A stretch of 64,000 nucleotides of DNA from DATBVX01 sp963705495 (GTDB lineage Bacteria > Pseudomonadota > Gammaproteobacteria > Steroidobacterales > Steroidobacteraceae): positions 62,001-126,000 of the forward strand of contig CAVPJQ010000010.1 in the NCBI GenBank assembly GCA_963705495.1, written 5' to 3'. Shown one piece after another: positions 56,867-64,000 of this stretch. Numbering within the stretch: the stretch's first letter is position 1; each line of letters starts with the position of its first letter. The position numbers and the translations under genes are program-made. Below the pieces are notes generated by a model. It saw only the letters and a list, made by a program, of their open reading frames with translations. It was not told the origin of the DNA and did no database searches.

Positions 56867-58957
56867 GTGGCACGCACAACCCCCATCGAGCGCTACCGCA
56901 ATATCGGTATCTCTGCTCATATCGACGCCGGCAAGACGACGACGACGGAGCGCATCCTTTTCTATACGGGCGTCTCCCACAAGATGGGTGAGGTTCATGA
57001 CGGCGCGGCGGTCATGGACTACATGGAGCAGGAACAGGAGCGCGGCATCACGATCACTGCCGCGGCGACCACGTGCTTCTGGAAGGGAATGGACGGCCAC
57101 TTCCCCGAGCATCGCATCAACATCATCGATACGCCCGGACACGTCGACTTCACGATCGAAGTCGAGCGCAGCCTGCGCGTGCTCGATAGCGCCGTCGCAG
57201 TGTTCTGCGCGGTGAGCGGCGTGCAGCCACAGTCCGAAACGGTGTGGCGGCAGATGAACCGTTACAAGGTGCCGCGCATTGCGTTCGTCAACAAGATGGA
57301 TCGCGCCGGCGCCAATTTCCTGCGCTGCGTGCAGCAGATCAAGGAACGTCTGCGCGGCAATCCGGTACCGATCCAGCTGCCGATCGGCGCCGAGGAGAAT
57401 TTCGAAGGCGTGGTCGACCTGATCCGCAACAAGGCCATCTACTGGGATGACGAAACCCAGGGCATGCGCTTCGAATACCGCGAGGTGCCGCAAGACCTCA
57501 AGGCACAGGCCGAGGAATATCGCGGCAAGATGATGGAAGCCGCCGCCGAGGCCAACGAGGAGCTGCTCCACAAGTACCTCGAGGAAGGCAAGCTCAGCGA
57601 CGAGGAGATTCGCAAGGGCTTGCGCGAGCGCGCCATCAGGAACGAGATCTGCCTGACCATGTGCGGATCGGCGTTCAAGAACAAGGGCGTGCAGGCGATG
57701 CTCGATGCGGTCATCGATTTCATGCCCTCGCCGGTCGAGATGCCACCCACCAAGGGCAAGCTCCCCAACGAGCAGGATGCCGTGCGCAAGCCCGGTGACG
57801 ATGAGCCGTTCGCTGCGCTCGCGTTCAAGATCCTCAACGATCCGTTCGTGGGCAATCTCACGTTCTTCCGCGTGTACTCAGGCACGCTGAATTCCGGCGA
57901 TGCGGTCTACAACCCGATCAAGGACAAGAAGGAGCGCATCGGGCGCCTCCTGCAGATGCATGCCGCCGAACGGACGGAGATCAAGGAAGTGCGCGCGGGC
58001 GACATCGCCGCTGCCGTGGGTCTGAAGGACGTCACCACCGGCGACACGCTGTGCGATCCGCAAGACGTCATCACGCTCGAGAAGATGGTGTTCCCCGAGC
58101 CCGTTATCTCCGTGGCCGTGGAACCGAAGACCAAGGCCGACCAGGAAAAGATGGGCATGGCCCTGCAGCGGCTGGCGAAGGAGGATCCGTCGTTCCGCGT
58201 GAGCACGGACCAGGAGTCCGGCCAGACGATCATCGCGGGAATGGGCGAGCTGCACCTCGACATCATCGTCGATCGCATGAAGCGCGAGTTCAAGGTCGAG
58301 GCGAACGTTGGCAAGCCGCAGGTCGCGTATCGCGAAACCATCCGCAGCAAGGTCGAGCAGCAGGGCAAGTTCGTGCGCCAGTCCGGTGGCCGCGGCCAGT
58401 ACGGCGACATCTGGCTGCGCCTCGAGCCGCAGGAAGCGGGCAAGGGCTATGAGTTCGTCAATGGCATCGTCGGCGGTTCCGTGCCGCGCGAATACGTTCC
58501 CGCGGTCGACAAGGGCATCAAGGAAGTGCTCGAGACCGGCGTGCTCGCCGGCTATCCGATCGTCGACGTCAAGGTCACGGCGTTCGACGGTTCGTACCAT
58601 GACGTCGACTCGAGCGAGATGGCGTTCAAGATCGCTGCGTCCATCGGCTTCAAGGAAGGCTTCATGAAAGCCAAGCCGGTGCTGCTCGAGCCGATCATGA
58701 AGGTGGAGGTCGTGACGCCGGAGGATTACTACGGTGACATCATCGGTGATCTCAACCGTCGTCGCGGCCAGATCCTGGGCATGGAAGAGTCGGCTTCCGG
58801 CAAGGTTATCGCCGCCGAAGTGCCGCTGGCCGAGATGTTCGGCTACGCCACGTCCGTGCGCTCGATGAGCCAGGGCCGCGCGACCTTCACGATGGAATTC
58901 GCCAAGTACGTCGAAGTGCCGAAGAACGTCGCCGAAGCGGTGATGAAAAAAGACTAA
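56867..58957 (+). CDS. fusA: Elongation factor G
   Basis: This 696-residue GTPase has AHIDAGKTTTTE, the switch region ERGITIT, DTPGHVDF, NKMDR and later domain IV/V motifs (SGGRGQYGDIW, MSQGRA). AAGGAC precedes GTG 56867, which begins ARTTPIERYRNIGI; an upstream in-frame start would overlap rpsG. It drives ribosome translocation. Confidence 0.97.
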   Translation: MARTTPIERYRNIGISAHIDAGKTTTTERILFYTGVSHKMGEVHDGAAVMDYMEQEQERGITITAAATTCFWKGMDGHFPEHRINIIDTPGHVDFTIEVERSLRVLDSAVAVFCAVSGVQPQSETVWRQMNRYKVPRIAFVNKMDRAGANFLRCVQQIKERLRGNPVPIQLPIGAEENFEGVVDLIRNKAIYWDDETQGMRFEYREVPQDLKAQAEEYRGKMMEAAAEANEELLHKYLEEGKLSDEEIRKGLRERAIRNEICLTMCGSAFKNKGVQAMLDAVIDFMPSPVEMPPTKGKLPNEQDAVRKPGDDEPFAALAFKILNDPFVGNLTFFRVYSGTLNSGDAVYNPIKDKKERIGRLLQMHAAERTEIKEVRAGDIAAAVGLKDVTTGDTLCDPQDVITLEKMVFPEPVISVAVEPKTKADQEKMGMALQRLAKEDPSFRVSTDQESGQTIIAGMGELHLDIIVDRMKREFKVEANVGKPQVAYRETIRSKVEQQGKFVRQSGGRGQYGDIWLRLEPQEAGKGYEFVNGIVGGSVPREYVPAVDKGIKEVLETGVLAGYPIVDVKVTAFDGSYHDVDSSEMAFKIAASIGFKEGFMKAKPVLLEPIMKVEVVTPEDYYGDIIGDLNRRRGQILGMEESASGKVIAAEVPLAEMFGYATSVRSMSQGRATFTMEFAKYVEVPKNVAEAVMKKD

Positions 58958-58978
58958 TCCTTTGCGGAGATCGCTCTA

Positions 58979-60169
<1,191 letters not shown>

Positions 60170-60207
60170 TCAACGCGTGTCGAAAGCTCGATCCAGGACA
60201 GACATTC

Positions 60208-60519
60208 ATGGCTAACCAGAACATCCGCATCCGCCTGAAGGCCTTCGACCACAGGCTGATCGACAATTCGGCACGCGAGATCGTCGAGACGGCCAAGCGC
60301 ACGGGCGCCACGGTACGGGGTCCGGTGCCGCTGCCCACCAAGATGGAGCGCTTCACGGTGCTGATTTCGCCGCATGCCGACAAGGACGCGCGCGACCAGT
60401 ACGAGCTTCGCACCCACAAGCGCCTGATGGACATCCTGAATCCCACGGACAAGACCGTGGATGCCCTGATGAAGCTGGAGCTCCCCGCGGGCGTGGACGT
60501 ACAGATCAAGCTGAACTGA
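60208..60519 (+). CDS. rpsJ: 30S ribosomal protein S10
   Basis: This 103-residue protein has IRIRLKAFDHRLID, TVRGPVPLPTKMERFTVL and the end VDVQIKLN. It also serves as NusE in antitermination. The start is ATG 60208. It follows tufA by 38 bases and appears to be in the str transcript, while the gap to rplC has its own promoter. Confidence 0.97.
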   Translation: MANQNIRIRLKAFDHRLIDNSAREIVETAKRTGATVRGPVPLPTKMERFTVLISPHADKDARDQYELRTHKRLMDILNPTDKTVDALMKLELPAGVDVQIKLN

Positions 60520-60525
60520 GAAAAA

Positions 60526-60563
60526 AGGCCGGCAAAACCCCGACTTGGGGTTGATCGGCCCCT
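60526..60563 (+). terminator. Stem-loop after rpsJ, overlapping the rplC promoter
   Basis: An inner AACCCC-GACTT-GGGGTT hairpin (60536-60552) is enclosed by GGCCG/CGGCC arms (60527-60531, 60556-60560), a few bases after the rpsJ stop. It may end str-operon transcripts. It overlaps the -35 element of the next promoter. Confidence 0.45.
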
Positions 60564-60579
60564 AGGCACTGCATATAAT
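60551..60579 (+). promoter_or_regulatory. Sigma70 promoter for rplC and following genes
   Basis: TTGATC (60551-60556), 17-base spacer, perfect TATAAT (60574-60579), then CGCGG as in the str promoter. Confidence 0.75.
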
Positions 60580-60767
60580 TCGCGGCTCTTTTTGGCCCGC
60601 CCCAGCGCAGGAAGCGCGGGCGCGGAGCGAATAAGAAGCAGCACGAACCGTGTCCGCGGTCGCGGAAGCAGCCTGCAAATGGCGGTTTCAGCGTCTTTTT
60701 TGCCGCCGGACCATCCGGATTAACCGAGCGCGCGCCAACCGTAGCGGGCGCCATTAGAGGAATGCAA
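60580..60767 (+). promoter_or_regulatory. Long leader before rplC (candidate S10-operon attenuator)
   Basis: About 180 bases of untranslated leader contain GCGCAGGAAGCGC, paired GC-rich arms and GGCGG...TTTTTT-GCCGCC. In enterobacteria the S10 leader, regulated by L4, precedes rpsJ; here a leader of similar size lies after rpsJ. The regulatory role is inferred from size and position. Confidence 0.45.
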
Positions 60768-61448
60768 ATGAGCATCGGTCTGGTTGGCCGCAAATGCGGC
60801 ATGACCCGTGTGTTTACCGACGCCGGCGAAACCGTGCCGGTCACGGTCATCGAGGCGCTGCCGAACCGCATCACGCAGGTCAAGGGCGCCGATTCCGACG
60901 GCTATCGCGCGTTGCAGGTCACCGTCGGCAACCGCCGCCAATCCCTCTTGAACAAGCCGGCCGCGGGCCACTTTGCCAAGGCCAATGTCGCCGCGGGCAA
61001 GGGACTGTTTGAGATGCGCTTGTCCGAGAAGGAAGGTGCGGATCTGAAGGCTGGCGCCGAACTCAAGGTCGACCAGTTCAAGGTCGGCCAGATCGTCGAC
61101 GTGACGGGCACGACCATCGGCAAGGGTTTCGCCGGTGTCATGAAGCGCCACAACTTCGCGGGCGGTTACGCGAGTCACGGCGCGTCGCTCTCGCACCGCG
61201 TTCCGGGGTCCATCGGCCAGCGCCAGACGCCAGGCCGTGTATTCCCGGGCAAGCGCATGTCGGGCCACATGGGTGTCAGGCGCCGCACCGTCGAAAACCT
61301 GCAGGTGGTGCAGATCGACGTGGAGCGCAACCTGCTCCTGATTCGTGGCGCCGTGCCGGGCGCAGAGGGCGGCAACGTCTTCGTCAAGCCTTCGGTCAAG
61401 GCAGCTGCACAGGCGCGCAGGGTTCGAGTCGCGCCGGCCAAGAAGTAG
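60768..61448 (+). CDS. rplC: 50S ribosomal protein L3
   Basis: This 226-residue protein has GLVGRKCGMTRVFTDAG at the start, GKGFAGVMKRHNFAGG and GQRQTPGRVFPGKRMSGHMG in the extended loop, and an Ala/Arg-rich C-terminus slightly longer than usual. AGAGG is best spaced to ATG 60768; ATG 60762 is possible. Confidence 0.96.
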   Translation: MSIGLVGRKCGMTRVFTDAGETVPVTVIEALPNRITQVKGADSDGYRALQVTVGNRRQSLLNKPAAGHFAKANVAAGKGLFEMRLSEKEGADLKAGAELKVDQFKVGQIVDVTGTTIGKGFAGVMKRHNFAGGYASHGASLSHRVPGSIGQRQTPGRVFPGKRMSGHMGVRRRTVENLQVVQIDVERNLLLIRGAVPGAEGGNVFVKPSVKAAAQARRVRVAPAKK

Positions 61449-61450
61449 AG

Positions 61451-62071
61451 ATGCCCATGAAGCTCAAACTCGTCAATGGCAGCGCCGGCAGCTCTGAAGT
61501 ACAGGTTTCCGACGCCACGTTCGGTCGCGAGTTCAACGAGGCGCTGGTGCACCAGGTCGTGACTGCGTATCTCGCCGGCGGTCGCGCGGGCACCAAGGCG
61601 CAGAAGACTCGGGCCGAAGTGCGTGGCGGTGGCAAGAAGCCGTGGGCTCAGAAGGGCACCGGCCAGGCGCGCGTCGGCAGCATCCGCAGCCCATTGTGGG
61701 TCGGTGGCGGCAGAGCGTTTGCAGCCAGGCCGCGCGATTTTCGCCAGAAGCTCAACCGCAAGATGTATCGCGGCGCGATGCGCTCGATGTTGTCGGAGCT
61801 GGTGCGCCAGGAGCGCCTGGTGGTGACGCCGTCACTCGAGCTCGATGCGCCGAAGACGAAATTGCTGGTGCAGAAGCTCAAGGACCTCGCGCTGCCCAAC
61901 GTGCTGATCGTGATCGAGGCGTTCGACGAACGACTGCATCTCGCTGCGCGCAATCTCCATGGGGTAGACGTGGTGCCGGCCGCCGCGGTGGATCCGGTGA
62001 GCCTCGCGCGTCACGAGAAGGTCCTGGTGACGGTCGGTGCACTCAAGATGCTCGAGGAGCGGCTCGCATGA
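61451..62071 (+). CDS. rplD: 50S ribosomal protein L4
   Basis: This 206-residue protein has the long extended loop KPWAQKGTGQARVGSIRSPLW and RPRDFRQKLNRKMYRGAM. ATG 61451 or 61457 may start it; the second gives MKLKLVNG. L4 also often represses its own operon. Its stop overlaps the rplW start by ATGA. Confidence 0.96.
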   Translation: MPMKLKLVNGSAGSSEVQVSDATFGREFNEALVHQVVTAYLAGGRAGTKAQKTRAEVRGGGKKPWAQKGTGQARVGSIRSPLWVGGGRAFAARPRDFRQKLNRKMYRGAMRSMLSELVRQERLVVTPSLELDAPKTKLLVQKLKDLALPNVLIVIEAFDERLHLAARNLHGVDVVPAAAVDPVSLARHEKVLVTVGALKMLEERLA

Positions 62072-62379
62072 AGACCACGCGCACCAAGGAGCAGCTCACG
62101 AACATCCTGCTGGCGCCGCACGTGTCGGAGAAATCGGCACGCGTTGCCGAGCAGGGCAACCAGTTCGTGTTCCGTGTTCGCACGGACGCAACCCGCACGC
62201 ACGTGAAGCAGGCGGTCGAGCTGATGTTCGACGTCAAGGTTCAATCCGTGCAGGTACTGAACCAGCCCGGCAAGAACCGGCGTTTCGCCGCGATCAAGGG
62301 CCGGCGCTCGGGATACAAGAAAGCATACGTGCGGCTGGTAGCAGGCCAGACGATCGACTTCACCGGGTCGAAGGTCTGA
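62068..62379 (+). CDS. rplW: 50S ribosomal protein L23
   Basis: This 103-residue protein has LLAPHVSEKSARVAE and VEVLMFDV-like VELMFDVKVQSVQVLN, then GKNRRFAAIKGRRSGYKKAYV. It forms part of the peptide-exit docking site for trigger factor and SRP. It overlaps rplD by four bases. Confidence 0.96.
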   Translation: MKTTRTKEQLTNILLAPHVSEKSARVAEQGNQFVFRVRTDATRTHVKQAVELMFDVKVQSVQVLNQPGKNRRFAAIKGRRSGYKKAYVRLVAGQTIDFTGSKV

Positions 62380-62396
62380 GCCGGGGGACTCAAGAG

Positions 62397-63221
62397 ATGG
62401 CACTGATCAAACTCAAGCCAACATCGCCCGGCACCCGTTTCGTGGTGAAGGTGGATCGTTCGCACCTGCACAAGGGCGAGCCCTATGCGGGGCTGGTGAC
62501 GCACCAGAACAGAACCGGTGCGCGCAACAATTTCGGCCGTCTGACCACGCGTCATATCGGCGGCGGCTCACGCCAGAAGTACCGCATCATCGACTTCAAG
62601 CGCGACAAGGATGGCATCGCCGCAACGGTCGAGCGCCTCGAATACGATCCGAACCGCACTGCCTACTTGGCACTGCTGCTCTACAAGGACGGCGAGCGTC
62701 GCTACATCCTGGCGCCCAAGGGCGTGCAGCCCGGCGAGGAAATCCGCTCGGGCGCGGATTCGCCGATCAAGGCCGGGAACTCCATGGCGCTGCGCCACAT
62801 TCCGGTCGGATCGACGATCCACAACATCGAGTTGAAGCCCGGCAAGGGTGGACAGCTGGTGCGCAGCGCGGGTAGCTCCGCCCAGTACACAGCGCGTGAA
62901 GGCATCTACGCGTCGATTCGCCTCAAGTCCGGCGAGACTCGCAAAGTGCACGTCGACTGTCGCGCCACGATCGGTGAAGTCGGCAACGATGAGCACAACC
63001 TGCGCAGCTACGGCAAGGCCGGTGCGATCCGCTGGCTCGGCGTGCGCCCGACGGTGCGCGGTGGCGCCATGAATCCGGTCGACCACCCGCACGGCGGCGG
63101 CGAAGGCAAAGCTGGGCAGGGCAATCCACACCCGGTTTCGCCGTGGGGCTGGCAGACGAAGGGTAAGAAGACGCGTCACAACAAGCGCACGAACAGCATG
63201 ATCGTGCAGCGGCGCAAGTAG
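62397..63221 (+). CDS. rplB: 50S ribosomal protein L2
   Basis: This 274-residue protein has KPTSPGTRF, the RNA-binding core (GGGSRQKYRIIDFKR) and the peptidyl-transferase loop NPVDHPHGGGEGK with its conserved histidine. The start is ATG 62397. Confidence 0.97.
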   Translation: MALIKLKPTSPGTRFVVKVDRSHLHKGEPYAGLVTHQNRTGARNNFGRLTTRHIGGGSRQKYRIIDFKRDKDGIAATVERLEYDPNRTAYLALLLYKDGERRYILAPKGVQPGEEIRSGADSPIKAGNSMALRHIPVGSTIHNIELKPGKGGQLVRSAGSSAQYTAREGIYASIRLKSGETRKVHVDCRATIGEVGNDEHNLRSYGKAGAIRWLGVRPTVRGGAMNPVDHPHGGGEGKAGQGNPHPVSPWGWQTKGKKTRHNKRTNSMIVQRRK

Positions 63222-63231
63222 GAGCTTTCAC

Positions 63232-63517
63232 GTGCCACGTTCACTGAAGAAAGGACCGTTCGTCGATCTGCACCTCGCGAACAAGGTGCGCAGTGGCGGT
63301 GCAGAAAAACGACCGGCGACCGATCAAGACCTGGTCGCGCCGCTCGATGATCGTGCCCGACATGGTCGGTCTCACGATCGCGGTTCACAACGGCCGCCAG
63401 CACGTTCCGGTGCTCGTGTCCGAGAACATGGTCGGTCACAAGCTCGGCGAGTTCGCGCCGACGCGCACCTTCAAGGTGCACTCGGGCGACAAGAAAGTCG
63501 TCACCGCGGAGGCGTGA
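63232..63517 (+). CDS. rpsS: 30S ribosomal protein S19, one-base frame break
   Basis: GTG 63232 opens the S19 N-terminus (PRSLKKGPFVDLHLANKVRS). The protein then continues one base out of phase as AVQKNDRRPIKTWSRRSM...HNGRQHVPVLVSENMVGHKLGEFAPTRTF to TGA 63515-63517. Removing one G at 63295-63296 (AGTGGC) gives a complete 94-residue S19. S19 binds the 30S head with S13 and is essential, so this break is almost certainly a sequence error rather than a lost gene. Confidence 0.9.
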
Positions 63518-63518
63518 G

Positions 63519-63860
63519 ATGCAGGTCAAGGCCAAGCTCAAGTACGCACGCATCAGCCCGCAGAAGTGCCGGCTGGTCGCCGACACGGTGCGCGGCAAGC
63601 CGGTCGGGCTTGCGTTGCAGACGCTGCGTTTCATGCCGAAGAAGGGCGCGAAGCTGGTACGCAAGGTGCTCGAGTCGGCAATCGCCAATGCCGAGCACAA
63701 CTCGGGCGCGGATATCGATGAGCTGAAGGTGGCGCGTATCCAGATCGATGCCGCACCGATGCTCAAGCGCTTTCACGCTCGGGCCAAGGGGCGCGGTAAC
63801 CGGATTCTCAAGCGCAACAGCCACATTCTGGTCGAAGTCGGCGACGGCAAGAAAGACTAG
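63519..63860 (+). CDS. rplV: 50S ribosomal protein L22
   Basis: This 113-residue protein has AKLKYARISPQKCRLVADTVRG and the extended hairpin IDAAPMLKRFHARAKGRGNRILKRNSHI, which reaches the exit tunnel. The start is ATG 63519, one base after the rpsS stop. Confidence 0.96.
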   Translation: MQVKAKLKYARISPQKCRLVADTVRGKPVGLALQTLRFMPKKGAKLVRKVLESAIANAEHNSGADIDELKVARIQIDAAPMLKRFHARAKGRGNRILKRNSHILVEVGDGKKD

Positions 63861-63875
63861 AGCGAGACACGCAAT

Positions 63876-64000
63876 ATGGGTCAGAAAGTCAATCCGATCG
63901 GCATCCGTCTCGGCATCACCCGTGACTGGACCTCGAAGTGGTTCGCAAGCACGCGCGCCTTTCCGAGCCATATCTACACCGACCATCTGGTGCGCGAGCT
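63876..64000 (+). CDS. rpsC: 30S ribosomal protein S3 (N-terminal part)
   Basis: ATG 63876 starts GQKVNPIGIRLGITRDWTSKWF, then PSHIYTDHLVREL, the conserved S3 N-terminus; the gene runs off the window after 41 full codons. It follows rplV as in other S10 operons. Confidence 0.95.
   Translation, partial: MGQKVNPIGIRLGITRDWTSKWFASTRAFPSHIYTDHLVRE

Overview
The window is high-GC bacterial DNA, most likely from a gammaproteobacterium. The basis is the order tRNA-Tyr/Gly/Thr - tuf - tRNA-Trp - secE - nusG - rplKAJL - rpoBC, a second near-identical tuf in the str operon, and TonB receptors beside aromatic catabolism genes. A member of the Steroidobacterales/Nevskiales side of the class would fit, but that placement is inference. 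No rRNA, CRISPR array, transposase, integrase or phage gene is visible.

Positions 1-18,941 form an almost all-plus-strand catabolic island: two LigF-like glutathione transferases, an amidohydrolase-family decarboxylase, an AEC permease, a TonB-dependent receptor closed by a hairpin terminator, a secreted PQQ/heme dehydrogenase, the two subunits of aconitase X, a TauD-type dioxygenase, two MFS transporters flanking two LigD/LigL-like short-chain dehydrogenases, a ThDP enzyme and a MIO-type ammonia-lyase. Many of these genes overlap by four bases, so they are probably co-translated.

Positions 18,942-37,724 hold small accessory genes (DUF1579-like, a 43-residue Lys-rich protein, a PaaI thioesterase with a duplicated tail, DUF924, an MDR reductase). 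A second catabolic group follows: a LigW-like decarboxylase divergent from two NTF2-like proteins, an SDR, a carotenoid/lignostilbene-type dioxygenase and an aldehyde dehydrogenase, with an AraC regulator. Then come a thiolase, a MarR regulator and a complete NAD-dependent formate dehydrogenase (fdsGBA-fdhD-fdsD). Read together, the enzyme set suggests uptake and breakdown of lignin-type aromatic dimers: side-chain oxidation, ether cleavage, cofactorless deformylation to a stilbene, stilbene cleavage, aldehyde oxidation, decarboxylation and C1 oxidation. This is a hypothesis from family membership and gene order.

Positions 37,732-64,000 are housekeeping: a zinc-ribbon protein and bactofilin, then tRNAs-tufB-secE-nusG-rplKAJL-rpoBC, a 3.4-kb insert (palindromic repeats, metallo-beta-lactamase, alpha/beta hydrolase, PLP decarboxylase), then str and S10 operons (rpsL-rpsG-fusA-tufA-rpsJ-rplCDWB-rpsS-rplV-rpsC, the last running off the end). 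Strong sigma70-type promoters and hairpins precede rpsL and rplC.

Six genes carry single-base frame breaks (eight events, seven of them +1). One is in the essential rpsS, so at least part of this pattern is probably sequencing or assembly error rather than gene decay.
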